From Bin55 sp965116055 (GTDB lineage Bacteria; Pseudomonadota; Gammaproteobacteria; Pseudomonadales; Azotimanducaceae), in NCBI GenBank assembly GCA_965116055.1, contig OZ220466.1, positions 1,178,001 to 1,242,000 of the forward strand: 64,000 nt of DNA. The letters are read 5' to 3'. Below, piece after piece: positions 44,224 through 53,917 of the stretch. Position numbers and translations under genes: made by a program. The notes beneath the pieces were generated by a model that was not told the DNA's origin, searched no databases, and worked only from the letters and a program-made list of their open reading frames with translations. How positions within the stretch are numbered: the first letter of the stretch is position 1; each line of letters starts with the position of its first letter.

Positions 44224-45360
44224 ATGATGTTTGTTGATGAGGTCACGCTAGAAGTAATCGCTGGGCGTGGCGGTGACGGCTGCATGAGTTTCCATCGGGG
44301 ACCGAATTTGCCGAAGGGTGGACCTGATGGCGGTCATGGCGGTCATGGTGGCAACATTGTGTTTCGAGGCGATGCCGCGCTTAATACCCTTGTTGACTTC
44401 AAATATCGTCCTCTTCTTAAATCGAGCAATGGTCGCCCAGGCAGCAGCAGCATGAAGACTGGGGCTAGCGGGAAGGATTTGATCGTTGACGTCCCTTGTG
44501 GTACAAGCGTGATCAACGACACGACGCACGAGTACATTGCTGATATAACCGAACCGGGTCAATTAGTTGTTGTAGCACATGGCGGCAAAGGCGGTCGCGG
44601 CAATCACTCGTTCCGCTCAAGTACGAACCGCGCCCCGCGGGAAACCGAGACAGGGTTGGCTGGCGGGTCGAAACGGTTGCGGCTGCTTTTGAAAGTGCTC
44701 GCGGATGTCGGTTTGCTTGGTAAACCCAATGCTGGAAAATCAACTTTGTTAAGTGTCGTTTCAGCGTCGCGGCCGACTATTGCCGACTATCCGTTTACGA
44801 CGCTCGTACCGAACTTAGGCGTCGTTCAAATTGATCCGGCCCGTAGTTTTGTGATGGCTGACATTCCGGGCTTGATTGAAGGCGCAGCCGACGGCTATGG
44901 TCTGGGTACACGTTTTTTAAAACACTTGAGCCGGACACGATTGTTATTGCATCTGATTGAGGTCTCCCCTGTAGATGGCAGCGATCCTTGCGAAAACCTT
45001 ATCGCCATTGAACAGGAACTTAAAGCGTATAGTCCAACACTGGCAGATCGTGAAATATGGTCTGTTTTGACCAAGACCGATCTAGCCTCGGCGACGAACA
45101 CGGCCAAAGTCAAGGCGAGCTTGCGCAAACTACATCCCGACCGCCCTATTTTTGATATCTCGGCAGTTGTGCATAAAGGGATTCGCGCTTTGATGGCCAC
45201 GCTTATGCAAGCCATCGAACGGCAGCCCAGTATGAGTGAAAGCTATAGCGAAGCCTTAAACCAAGAGGTCTTGGACGACTTTCTGCGTCGAACGAAATCC
45301 AACGAGATGCCGGCCGCTAACGCTAGAGACACGCCCGAGGTCATCTATCGTCGTGGTTGA
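44224..45360 (+). CDS. obgE: Obg-family GTPase ObgE/CgtA
   Basis: The 378-residue protein has the glycine-rich Obg fold (MSFHRGPNLPKGGPDGGHGGHGG), followed by the G domain with G1 GKPNAGKST, G2/G3 region ADIPGLIEGAADG and G4 LTKTD. It is needed for 50S assembly and stress signalling. The C-terminal tail is of normal length for gammaproteobacterial ObgE. A second ATG directly follows the first. The separation from rpmA implies its own promoter; proB follows closely. Confidence 0.96.
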   Translation: MMFVDEVTLEVIAGRGGDGCMSFHRGPNLPKGGPDGGHGGHGGNIVFRGDAALNTLVDFKYRPLLKSSNGRPGSSSMKTGASGKDLIVDVPCGTSVINDTTHEYIADITEPGQLVVVAHGGKGGRGNHSFRSSTNRAPRETETGLAGGSKRLRLLLKVLADVGLLGKPNAGKSTLLSVVSASRPTIADYPFTTLVPNLGVVQIDPARSFVMADIPGLIEGAADGYGLGTRFLKHLSRTRLLLHLIEVSPVDGSDPCENLIAIEQELKAYSPTLADREIWSVLTKTDLASATNTAKVKASLRKLHPDRPIFDISAVVHKGIRALMATLMQAIERQPSMSESYSEALNQEVLDDFLRRTKSNEMPAANARDTPEVIYRRG

Positions 45361-45376
45361 GCAACGACAAGCCTCA

Positions 45377-46480
45377 ATGAAGCGCGCTAGGACATGGGTA
45401 CTCAAGATAGGTAGTTCCGTCGTATCTGATGGCTTGGGATTAGCAGAAGCGCGTTTAGATGCGCTTTGCGATCAAATCATGGCATTGCGAAAAGCATCAA
45501 TAAAGATCGTTGTCGTTTCGAGCGGCGCCATTGCCGAGGGGATTCATCAACTTAAGTTAACCGAGCGGCCACATGAGTTGCCCATGTTACAAGCTGTAGC
45601 ATCAGTAGGGCAAATAGGTCTGGTGCATGCTTATGCAAAACGCTTTCAGCTTATGGGTCTACATACGGGCATGGTGTTACTCACGCATGATGATCTAAGG
45701 GATCGGGAGCGCTACCTCAACGCACGATCTACGATTAACTCCTCGCTCCAGCACGGCGTTATACCGGTCATTAATGAGAACGATTCGGTTTCTACCGACG
45801 AAATTCGAGTTGGTGATAACGATACGTTAGCGGCGCGAGTTGCTGCGTTGCTGCAAGCTGACAGGTTGATCATTTTGACCGATCAGGAAGGCTTGTTTGA
45901 TGCGGACCCGCGCACGTCTCCAGATGCAAAACTAGTCATGTGCGAGTCGCCATTCAATAAAGCGCTTGATGCTATGGTGAATAGCAAGCCAGGACCCCTT
46001 GGCCGAGGAGGCATGGCGACAAAAATAGAAGCAGCCCGCTTTGCAGCTAAATCAGGTTGCGATACGTGGATTGCTGACGGACGCGATGGCAGCTCGCTAA
46101 CGCGACTTTTGCGAGGCGCTGCAGTAGGTACTCATCTTATCGCGGATACTAGCCCTGTAGATGCTCGCAAACAATGGATTGCTGGACAATTACGCAGTCG
46201 CGGCAATGTGCAAGTAGATAAAGGCGCCGTGCACGCACTTGCGAACAACGGCGTCAGTTTATTACCTATCGGCATTAGGGCAGTGAGTGGCCAGTTCCAT
46301 CGCGGGGACTTGATCACTGTAAGAGATGTGCACGGCAACGAAGTTGCGAGAGGACTGTCAAACTACAGCGATCGGGAAGCGCGCATCATCATGGGACACG
46401 CGTCGAGTGAAATCGAAACGCTGCTAGGCTATACGAATCAACCAGAAATGATTCATCGCGACAATTTGGCGTTGATCTAG
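45377..46480 (+). CDS. proB: Glutamate 5-kinase
   Basis: The 367-residue protein, the E. coli length, has an amino-acid kinase domain (VLKIGSSVVSDG, NENDSVSTDEIRVGDNDTLAARVA, GRGGMATKIEAARFA) and a C-terminal PUA domain. It catalyses the first step of proline synthesis. ATG 45377 was preferred to GTG 45353, which overlaps the obgE stop, because the product then starts MKRARTWVLKIGSS. Its end overlaps the convergent rpsT by 4 nt. Confidence 0.95.
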   Translation: MKRARTWVLKIGSSVVSDGLGLAEARLDALCDQIMALRKASIKIVVVSSGAIAEGIHQLKLTERPHELPMLQAVASVGQIGLVHAYAKRFQLMGLHTGMVLLTHDDLRDRERYLNARSTINSSLQHGVIPVINENDSVSTDEIRVGDNDTLAARVAALLQADRLIILTDQEGLFDADPRTSPDAKLVMCESPFNKALDAMVNSKPGPLGRGGMATKIEAARFAAKSGCDTWIADGRDGSSLTRLLRGAAVGTHLIADTSPVDARKQWIAGQLRSRGNVQVDKGAVHALANNGVSLLPIGIRAVSGQFHRGDLITVRDVHGNEVARGLSNYSDREARIIMGHASSEIETLLGYTNQPEMIHRDNLALI

Positions 46481-46743
46481 CTAGCTAACGCTTTAACTTT
46501 AGCGTTCAATCGTGCTTTATGTCGTGCCGCTTTGTTTTTGTGAATCAGCCCCCGGTGTGCGTACCGATCAAGAATGCTTGATACCGATTTGAAAGCTTCT
46601 TCGGCTTTATCTTTCTCGCCGGCTTCAATGGCGTTTATGGTTGACTTAATTGCGGTGCGCATCTGTGACCGTTTCGCCGAATTTCGCTGATTACGGCGTA
46701 CGTTTTGCCTTGCACGCTTTTTCGCTGATAGTGAATGTGCCAA
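46477..46743 (-). CDS. rpsT: 30S ribosomal protein S20
   Basis: The 88-residue, Lys/Arg/Ala-rich helical protein is full-length S20 (AHSLSAKKRARQNVRRN start, GLIHKNKAARHKARLN end). The start is TTG at 46743; E. coli rpsT also uses UUG, linked to weak initiation and autoregulation. It is divergent from murJ, as usual in this group. Confidence 0.97.
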   Translation of the reverse strand: MAHSLSAKKRARQNVRRNQRNSAKRSQMRTAIKSTINAIEAGEKDKAEEAFKSVSSILDRYAHRGLIHKNKAARHKARLNAKVKALAS

Positions 46744-46856
46744 ACTGTTGTACCAGAGGCCGTCATGCCATTGCTTGAAAGCGTGAATTTTAGTGGCATT
46801 GGCATGAGCCCGAGTTTTTTGCTTGCTAGACGCATAAGTCGCTTTAAAGAGATCGA

Positions 46857-48428
46857 TTGACCGTCGAGGACATCACTAGGAACGACCGCGACGCCACCAA
46901 CTTGACCGGCAAAGGCATCGTGGTGGCGTCGTTGACGGGCCTGTCACGCGTGGGCGGACTCGTACGCGACATCGTTGTGTCCTACTTTTTAGGCGCAGGT
47001 CCTATCGCGGATGCATTCTTCGTAGCATTCAAGATTCCAAATTTTTTTCGCCGGCTATTTGCGGAAGGCGCATTTCAGCAAGCATTCATACCAGTGCTCG
47101 CTGACTATCGGCAGAATGAATCACAAGCGAATCTCAATGAATTTGTGCAACACGTGGCAGGAAGCTTTGCGCTGATCATGCTTGTGTTGTCCTTCGCTGG
47201 GGTGCTCATCGCACCGCAGTTGATTGATTTATTCACGCTGCGGGCATGGATTGGCGAACCACGCTATGATGCCGCGATCGGCATGCTCCGTGTTATGTTC
47301 CCGTATTTAGGACTCATATCGCTGACAGCATTCGCCGGCTCAGTGCTTAACAGTTATCAACGTTATGCTGTCACGGCAGCGGCGCCTCTGTTACTTAGTG
47401 TGTGTGTGGTAGTAGCCGCAGTGTGGGCTGCGATGATTGCTGGTCATGTGGCGCGGGCGATGGCCTGGGGTGTTCTCGTAGCTGGATTCTTGCAGTTAGC
47501 TGCGCATGTTGTAGCGTTGGGTCGTTTGAATTTACTCCGTTGGCCTCGAGTTGATTTCCGCCATCCTGGGGTGCGACGAATGTTCAAGTTGATCTTACCG
47601 GGTGTGTACGCTGCTTCTGCGGGGCAGATCAACATCTTGGTAGGTACGATACTTTGCGCACAGTTGACGATCGGTACCGTATCTTGGTTCTACTACGCCG
47701 ATCGACTTATTCAGCTGCCCATGGCTCTCCTTGCAATAGCGTTACAGACGGTACTCCTACCGAATCTTTCACGCTTGCATCGGACTGAAAAACATGCGCT
47801 TTTTAGTGAAACACTAGATTGGGGCATGCGCATCGGCATCATTCTTGGGCTACCTGCAGCGGTGGCGCTCTACTATCTAGCTAAACCCATACTAGCGTCC
47901 GTTTTTTTGCGTGGCGCATTCGAGGTGACTGATGTTCAAATGACCGCGATCGCGTTGCAGGCTTTTGCGATCGGTCTGTTGCCCATGGTCATTACTCGCG
48001 TGCTTGGACCAGGCTATTTCGCCCGCGAAGACATGCATACGCCCTTTGTTTACGCCACGATTGGCGTTGGCGTGAATATTGTGTTGAGTTTAAGTTTGTT
48101 TTGGTGGCTAGGCTTACTAGGTATCGCCTATTCAACTACTATTGCGGCATTCGTACACGCGTACCTTTTACTACGTGGATTGATCATTAGCGGAGAATAT
48201 CGACCTCAGTCGTCGTTGTGGCACGTCGTTTTTGCGAGCGTTGTCAGTTGTAGCGTGATGATGGTTTGTCTTACGTGGCTAAACTGGGATTTCGATACAT
48301 GGACAACTACAACAGAATGGCGTCGCGCGGTACAGATTGGAATCATGGTGATTTGCGGTGCAGGCGTGTATGCGCTCTCGCTGTTAATTTGCGGCGTACG
48401 ACTGCGCCACGTAATGCATAAGGTTTAG
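46857..48428 (+). CDS. murJ: Lipid II flippase MurJ
   Basis: The 523-residue MOP-superfamily membrane protein has about 14 helices. The MurJ-typical block FLGAGPIADAFFVAFKIPNFFRRLFAEGAFQQAFIPV is near the N-terminus. It moves lipid II across the inner membrane for peptidoglycan synthesis. The start appears to be TTG at 46857 with only a weak AGAGA upstream. The ribF gene follows 8 nt after its stop. Confidence 0.95.
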   Translation: MTVEDITRNDRDATNLTGKGIVVASLTGLSRVGGLVRDIVVSYFLGAGPIADAFFVAFKIPNFFRRLFAEGAFQQAFIPVLADYRQNESQANLNEFVQHVAGSFALIMLVLSFAGVLIAPQLIDLFTLRAWIGEPRYDAAIGMLRVMFPYLGLISLTAFAGSVLNSYQRYAVTAAAPLLLSVCVVVAAVWAAMIAGHVARAMAWGVLVAGFLQLAAHVVALGRLNLLRWPRVDFRHPGVRRMFKLILPGVYAASAGQINILVGTILCAQLTIGTVSWFYYADRLIQLPMALLAIALQTVLLPNLSRLHRTEKHALFSETLDWGMRIGIILGLPAAVALYYLAKPILASVFLRGAFEVTDVQMTAIALQAFAIGLLPMVITRVLGPGYFAREDMHTPFVYATIGVGVNIVLSLSLFWWLGLLGIAYSTTIAAFVHAYLLLRGLIISGEYRPQSSLWHVVFASVVSCSVMMVCLTWLNWDFDTWTTTTEWRRAVQIGIMVICGAGVYALSLLICGVRLRHVMHKV

Positions 48429-48436
48429 GAGTACAT

Positions 48437-49378
48437 TTGGAACTCATTCGGGGTTTGCATAACGTGCGCGACAAGCATCGCAACGGTGTGTTAACGATTG
48501 GCACGTTCGATGGGATCCATCACGGTCATCAGATGCTACTCTCGCACTTGCGAGCGAAAGCTCATGAACTTCAATGCACGAGCATGCTCGTGACATTCGA
48601 GCCCCAACCGCGCGAGTATTTTCGAGGAGCGATCGTACCGGCTCGACTTACCAGGTTTCGAGAGAAAATCGCTATTCTGAGCAAAAGTCATGTCGACTAT
48701 GTCTTGTGCATTCCATTTAATGAAGCGACCAGCGTTACGTCTGCGAGTACAGTCATCGAGGATTTTCTTGTACGCATTCTCGGCGTGCGTTATTTAGTGG
48801 TGGGTGATGATTTTCGATTTGGAAAGAACGCTGAGGGCGACTACACGATGCTTCAAGCCGCCGGGAAACAATATGGCTTTGGCGTCACGCACTTCGGTAC
48901 GATGGTATTCGATCACGAACGCGTGTCGAGTACGCGGATTCGGGAGGCGCTTCATTGCGGGGACTTCGCACTGGCGGAAAAACTACTTGGCCGTAAGTAC
49001 TTCATGATGGGTACGGTGGTCGTGGGTCAACGTATGGGTCGCCAGCTTGGCGCACCGACCGCCAATATTCGGTTGCAGCGATATCGGTCGGCATTAGAAG
49101 GTATTTTCGCCGTGACGGTCACTGGATTGGATCGTCCATATGAAGGTTCGGCGTACGTAGGAACGCGACCGACCGTCGACGGCGTCGAACCTTTGTTAGA
49201 AGTTCATCTATTCGATTTCAATGAAGATATCTATGGTTGTCGTATCACGGTCACCTTTCACCACAAGTTTCGAGACGATGTGTGCTTTGAGAGCGTGGAC
49301 ATACTTAAGCGCCAGATTGCGTTAGATCTTGAATTGGCTCGCGCGTGGTTTAAGGAGCATCGAGCTGAAATCGGTTAG
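48437..49378 (+). CDS. ribF: Bifunctional riboflavin kinase/FAD synthetase
   Basis: The 313-residue protein has the N-terminal FMN adenylyltransferase motif GTFDGIHHGHQ, the VVGDDFRFGKN and STRIREAL segments, and a C-terminal riboflavin kinase (GRQLGAPTANI, HLFDFNEDIYG). It makes FMN and FAD. The start is TTG at 48437, preceded by AGGAG at 5-nt spacing, which supports that unusual codon. The lspA frame begins inside its 3' end. Confidence 0.96.
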   Translation: MELIRGLHNVRDKHRNGVLTIGTFDGIHHGHQMLLSHLRAKAHELQCTSMLVTFEPQPREYFRGAIVPARLTRFREKIAILSKSHVDYVLCIPFNEATSVTSASTVIEDFLVRILGVRYLVVGDDFRFGKNAEGDYTMLQAAGKQYGFGVTHFGTMVFDHERVSSTRIREALHCGDFALAEKLLGRKYFMMGTVVVGQRMGRQLGAPTANIRLQRYRSALEGIFAVTVTGLDRPYEGSAYVGTRPTVDGVEPLLEVHLFDFNEDIYGCRITVTFHHKFRDDVCFESVDILKRQIALDLELARAWFKEHRAEIG

Positions 49379-49868
49379 CGTCAACCCGAGATGGTGGTGG
49401 GCGTATGTAGGTGTGGCCGGCACCTGCACTTTAGATCAATTTACGAAGTATTTAGCGGTTGATAAATTGATGTATCTTGACGGATTGCAGGTATTGCCGT
49501 TTTTAACGTTTCGTTATTTTTGCAATACAGGTGCCGCGTTCAGCATCCTACAAGGGTTCACCACTTTTTTGACGATTGTCGGTAGTCTAATCGTGATCTA
49601 TTTCGGTTGGGAGATTTGGCGGCTAAGGCAGTTTAAGAACCCATTGGCTTTCTATGTGCTAGCACTTACGTTGATTATGGGAGGCGCCGGCGGAAACTTA
49701 ATTGATCGCGTGATGTACGGTTGCGTTGTCGACTTTATCCACTTTAACTACGGTTGGTTCAATTTTCCGATATTCAATGTCGCCGATTCAGCGGTGTGCA
49801 TTGGCGCTGCATGTTGGATACTTGCGGCGTTTCAAAATCGAGAGCGGGGCAGGCCGAGCCATTCTTGA
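49329..49868 (+). CDS. lspA: Lipoprotein signal peptidase
   Basis: The 179-residue inner-membrane aspartyl protease has four helices and both catalytic Asp boxes: D126 in GGNLIDRV and D153 in FNVADSAV. It cleaves prolipoproteins, including BamD and the SPOR lipoprotein of this window. The only start I find that keeps the full first helix is TTG 49329, giving a 50-nt overlap with ribF. In most gammaproteobacteria ileS lies between ribF and lspA; it is absent here. Confidence 0.93.
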   Translation: MNWLARGLRSIELKSVSVNPRWWWAYVGVAGTCTLDQFTKYLAVDKLMYLDGLQVLPFLTFRYFCNTGAAFSILQGFTTFLTIVGSLIVIYFGWEIWRLRQFKNPLAFYVLALTLIMGGAGGNLIDRVMYGCVVDFIHFNYGWFNFPIFNVADSAVCIGAACWILAAFQNRERGRPSHS

Positions 49869-50009
49869 TAGTCGGGGTGTTTTCTGTATTGCTGGGAGGT
49901 TTAGGCTAACGGTCGGGTGCTTATCGAGGCTCCGTGATACGTTTTTAATCAAGTCTGAGACTACTCCAACCTTTATGCTCTCTTTCGTTTACTATGAGGG
50001 CAGGTTCGT

Positions 50010-50951
50010 TCAGTTTTGATTTTGATTGGCTACGGCACCTTGGGCTTCGGCTGTTTGCGGCGACTCGGGGACGAAGATTTCTAGTGGTGGTGGAACTTCT
50101 GGTCGATCCAACAGACCGAATGTCATGATATTTGCGAGACTCCTATCTCGATTTTTAATCGCATCGCGTAACACCAGCATACCTTCGTCGTTAAATGCCG
50201 TATAGTTTGGAAAATTCAATGCCAGTACACGCAAAGCATCGTTTGCCGGTTTTTCGAGTCCAAGCCTATAGTTGGCTTCAACCACGATTGCGAGGGCTTC
50301 TGGTACCGATGCACTAGAAGGAAAATTCTCAACGATACCGGAAGCACGATTGGCAGCGGCGATCCATGTATCGTTATTGAGATAGTACTTCGCTACCATC
50401 AATTCATGTTCTGCGATGATGTTTCGTAGGTGAATCATGCGTGCCTTCGCCTCTTTGGCGTATAAGCTGTGCGGATAGATGAGAAGTAATTCATTGAATT
50501 CAATGAATGCTTGTTTCGCTTCGCTCACGTCGCGGGATGCTTGCGGGGAACCAAGAAAACGATCAAAGAAACCGCGATTACGCTCATAACTTGATAACCC
50601 ACGCATGTAATAGGCGTAATCTGCGTGAGGATGTTTGGGGTGTAGCTCAATAAAGCGTTCGGCTGCGACAGTTGCTGCTGCGTAATCGCTTTTCATGTAG
50701 TTTGCATAAATAAGCTCTAACTGGGCTTGCTCAGCGAACTGCCCGAACGGGAAGTGCGTCTCAATGGCTTGCAGACGTTCGATACCAGTCGTGTAATTGC
50801 CTGAGCGTATGGCCGATTGCGCTGCTTCGTATAGTTTTTGCTCACTGGTCAACTCCATTTCTTCTTTCGACTTGATGTTGGAAAGCGAGCTGCATCCAAC
50901 CGTAAACCATGCTGCCAGTGTGAGCAGGGCGATAGTATGAGTTTTAGTCAA
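50010..50951 (-). CDS. bamD: Outer-membrane assembly lipoprotein BamD
   Basis: The 313-residue lipoprotein has a signal with lipobox FTVGC (Cys20) and five TPR-like repeats (LYEAAQSAIRSGNYTTGIER onward). It contains YPHSLYAKEAKARMIHLRN, a segment typical of BamD. It is somewhat longer than E. coli BamD (245) through a C-terminal extension rich in Pro and Gln. It is an essential part of the BAM complex in the outer membrane. Divergent from rluD, the conserved arrangement. Confidence 0.93.
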   Translation of the reverse strand: MTKTHTIALLTLAAWFTVGCSSLSNIKSKEEMELTSEQKLYEAAQSAIRSGNYTTGIERLQAIETHFPFGQFAEQAQLELIYANYMKSDYAAATVAAERFIELHPKHPHADYAYYMRGLSSYERNRGFFDRFLGSPQASRDVSEAKQAFIEFNELLLIYPHSLYAKEAKARMIHLRNIIAEHELMVAKYYLNNDTWIAAANRASGIVENFPSSASVPEALAIVVEANYRLGLEKPANDALRVLALNFPNYTAFNDEGMLVLRDAIKNRDRSLANIMTFGLLDRPEVPPPLEIFVPESPQTAEAQGAVANQNQN

Positions 50952-51006
50952 TACGAGCTCCAGAGCGAATAGGGTATTCTAGGTAGACACGTGGACGATC
51001 AGTAAA

Positions 51007-51966
51007 TTGGCACTCTATCGAAAAAAGCTCCGTTTAGCAGATTCCGAGATAGGCGAACGGCTTGATAGCGCGTTGGCACGTCAATTGACGGATGTCTCAA
51101 GGACGCAACTTACAAAATGGATTCGAGACGGCTCGATCACCGTAGCGGGCCATACCGTTAAACCCAACTATCGACTGAACGGTGGTGAGGTCATTGAGGT
51201 TGCTGGTGAGTTTCAACCGCGACAGGATTGGGAAACGGCGGTGGATCTGTCCGTCAAGGTTGTTTTTGAGGATGCTGATATCCTTGTAATCGACAAATCG
51301 TCTGGACTGGTAGTGCATCCTGGTGCAGCAACCGTAGCCCCTACTTTAGCGAATGGCTTATTGTCAATGCGTCCTAGTTTGAGCGAGCTGCCGCGGGTTG
51401 GCATCGTGCACCGGCTCGACAAGGATACAACCGGACTTATGGTTATTGCGGCCTCAGAATTAGCACGTGTACGATTGGTCGAGGCTTTATCCAAACGTGC
51501 CGTGTCGCGCTCATATGTAGCTGTGGTTAACGGTCATGTACGTGAAAGACGCGTTATCGATCTCCCGATCGGTCGAAGTTCACGAGATCGCACGCGCCAA
51601 ACGGTACGGCACGATGGTCGGAATGCGACCACGATGTTGACGCCAATCGCTAATTTTCGTGCACATGCACTAGTAAACGCTGAGTTGCAGACGGGGCGAA
51701 CCCATCAAATCAGGGTGCATGCTGCGCGCATCGGCTTACCGATTGTCGGGGATAAAAAGTATGGAATTAAGTCCACAGTGCCGGATGGATCAACTCCGCA
51801 GCTAAGAAGCATGCTTGTCAATTTTCCGCGACAAGCTTTGCATGCAAGGAGGTTGTCGTTTAATCATCCCCGTTCAGGTGAGCCCATGACGTTCAACTCG
51901 CCACTCCCGACTGATCTTTGCGAACTGGTGCAGGTACTTCGAAAGGATGTAGGACAACACGGTTAA
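51007..51966 (+). CDS. rluD: 23S rRNA pseudouridine synthase RluD
   Basis: The 319-residue protein has an N-terminal S4 RNA-binding domain and the RluA-family catalytic motif HRLDKDTTGLMV with the active-site Asp, plus GRTHQIRVH. It makes pseudouridines in helix 69 of 23S rRNA. Divergent pairing with bamD supports RluD rather than RluC. The start is TTG at 51007. Confidence 0.92.
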   Translation: MALYRKKLRLADSEIGERLDSALARQLTDVSRTQLTKWIRDGSITVAGHTVKPNYRLNGGEVIEVAGEFQPRQDWETAVDLSVKVVFEDADILVIDKSSGLVVHPGAATVAPTLANGLLSMRPSLSELPRVGIVHRLDKDTTGLMVIAASELARVRLVEALSKRAVSRSYVAVVNGHVRERRVIDLPIGRSSRDRTRQTVRHDGRNATTMLTPIANFRAHALVNAELQTGRTHQIRVHAARIGLPIVGDKKYGIKSTVPDGSTPQLRSMLVNFPRQALHARRLSFNHPRSGEPMTFNSPLPTDLCELVQVLRKDVGQHG

Positions 51967-52042
51967 TCCTTGGTAGATTTTGCATGAAAAACTGTATGCC
52001 CGTTCAAGTCAGGTAATCGGAATTAAAATTTGCTGTCTTCTG

Positions 52043-52077
52043 CGAGTGCGCTTTTGTTATTGACCAGCACTCGTTTT
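52043..52077 (+). terminator. Possible terminator/attenuator hairpin upstream of ilvI
   Basis: Arms CGAGTGC (52043-52049) and GCACTCG (52067-52073) form a 7-bp stem with a 17-nt loop, followed by TTTT. It lies 77 nt after the rluD stop and 92 nt before ilvI, so it may end rluD transcription or act in the ilv leader. I found no Ile/Val/Leu-rich leader peptide next to it. Confidence 0.4.
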
Positions 52078-52168
52078 CACTTCCTGTTTTATGCGTTGAT
52101 TTCTTTCGTTGCACATTGGCCTCGGGGTGTACCGCCAGCCTATTGCAACAGTATTTATCTAATGTGCC

Positions 52169-53917
52169 ATGACTGAAATGCTCTCGGGCGGTGAAATGCT
52201 GATACGTGCATTGCAGGACGAAGGCGTCGAACACATCTTCGGTTATCCCGGCGGTGCAGCGTTACACATTTACGATGCCATTTTTAGGCAGCAAAAGGTT
52301 GAACATATCCTCGTACGCCACGAGCAAGCTGCCACCCACATGGCCGATGGTTACGCACGCGCTACTGGTAAGCCTGGCGTCGTGCTGGTTACGTCGGGGC
52401 CAGGAGCAACCAATGCGATTACTGGTATTGCGACAGCCTACATGGATTCAATTCCAATGATCGTGATTTCGGCGCAAGTTCCGCACGATGTGATCGGTAC
52501 AGATGCTTTTCAAGAAACCGACATGATTGGTATTTCGCGTCCGATCGTAAAGCATAGTTTTATCGTTAATTCGGCACGCGATATACCTGGTATCGTGAAG
52601 CAAGCTTTTTACATCGCGATGACTGGTCGGCCAGGGCCGATCGTGATCGACGTTCCAAAGGATACCACGGATCCAAACGAGCTGTGCGAGTATGAGTACC
52701 CCAAAGATGTAAGTTTGCGCTCCTATAAGCCGGTATTGAAAGGACACATAGGGCAGATTCGCAAGGCTGCGATAGCGCTGCTGAAAGCGAAGCGTCCGGT
52801 TATCTATACAGGCGGCGGGGTAGTGCAGGGCGATGCCGACAAAGAGCTGGTAAAAGTCGCCAAATTGACCGGGTATCCGGTGACTAATACGCTTATGGGT
52901 TTAGGCGCGTTTCCAGGCGATGATCCCCAGTTCTTGGGGATGTTGGGCATGCACGGTACCTATGAAGCGAATAAGTCGATGCATCATGCAGATCTGATTC
53001 TCGCGGTCGGTGCGCGTTTTGACGATCGGGTAACAAACAATCCGGCGAAGTTCTGTCCTGGGGCGACAATCATTCACATTGACGTGGATCCTGCCTCTAT
53101 TTCTAAGGTCATTTCGGCAGATATTCCAATCGTAGGTTCGGCGAAACCGGTATTAATGGAATTGCTGGCAGCCCTCGAATTGGAATTGCCTAGTCGGCCT
53201 ATCGACCGTGCGAGTATTGAAGCTTGGTGGCAGCAAATTTCGCGATGGCGAGAGGAGCATGGGCTTGATCACAACCAACGTGAGCGGCACAATTCGAATG
53301 GCACTTTATTGCCGCAGCAAGTGATTCAAGCCGTATATCGGGAGACCGAGGGTCAAGCATTTGTGACCAGCGATGTTGGTCAACATCAAATGTTTGCGGC
53401 GCAGTACTACCGATTCCAGAGAGGGCGGCAATGGATTAATTCAGGCGGTCTTGGTACGATGGGGTTCGGTTTGCCGGCGGCCATGGGCGTGCAGTTTGCA
53501 ATGCCTGCTGCAGATGTAGTGTGCATCACCGGCGAGGGTAGCTTCATGATGAATATGCAAGAGTTATCTACATGTATGCAGTACGCATTGCCGATCAAGA
53601 TTATTAATCTCAACAATCAAGCGCTTGGCATGGTGAAGCAATGGCAAGACATGCAATACGGTGGAAGATACTCGCATAGCACCTACCGAGACGCGTTGCC
53701 AGACTTCGAAAAACTCATTCACTCATTTGGCCATTGCAGCTTTACGGTGCGTACGCTGTCGGATCTCGATAGCGCTGTCGAGCAAGCATTCAGCTCGGCG
53801 ATGAAACACAAGCTTGTGTTTATCAATGCCTACGTAGACCCTGACGAACATGTGTATCCGATGTTCGTGCGCGGTGGGTCGCTAGAAGACATGGTTCTGA
53901 CTAAAGGCGTTGCTTGA
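52169..53917 (+). CDS. ilvI: Acetolactate synthase large subunit
   Basis: The 582-residue ThDP enzyme has catalytic Glu52 in RHEQAATHMADGYAR and the thiamine motif GEGSFMMNMQEL ending in NNQALGMV. It condenses pyruvate with pyruvate or 2-oxobutyrate, the first common step of valine, leucine and isoleucine synthesis. It shares one base with the start of the regulatory subunit gene. The order ilvI-ilvH-ilvC supports the biosynthetic isozyme assignment. Confidence 0.96.
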   Translation: MTEMLSGGEMLIRALQDEGVEHIFGYPGGAALHIYDAIFRQQKVEHILVRHEQAATHMADGYARATGKPGVVLVTSGPGATNAITGIATAYMDSIPMIVISAQVPHDVIGTDAFQETDMIGISRPIVKHSFIVNSARDIPGIVKQAFYIAMTGRPGPIVIDVPKDTTDPNELCEYEYPKDVSLRSYKPVLKGHIGQIRKAAIALLKAKRPVIYTGGGVVQGDADKELVKVAKLTGYPVTNTLMGLGAFPGDDPQFLGMLGMHGTYEANKSMHHADLILAVGARFDDRVTNNPAKFCPGATIIHIDVDPASISKVISADIPIVGSAKPVLMELLAALELELPSRPIDRASIEAWWQQISRWREEHGLDHNQRERHNSNGTLLPQQVIQAVYRETEGQAFVTSDVGQHQMFAAQYYRFQRGRQWINSGGLGTMGFGLPAAMGVQFAMPAADVVCITGEGSFMMNMQELSTCMQYALPIKIINLNNQALGMVKQWQDMQYGGRYSHSTYRDALPDFEKLIHSFGHCSFTVRTLSDLDSAVEQAFSSAMKHKLVFINAYVDPDEHVYPMFVRGGSLEDMVLTKGVA

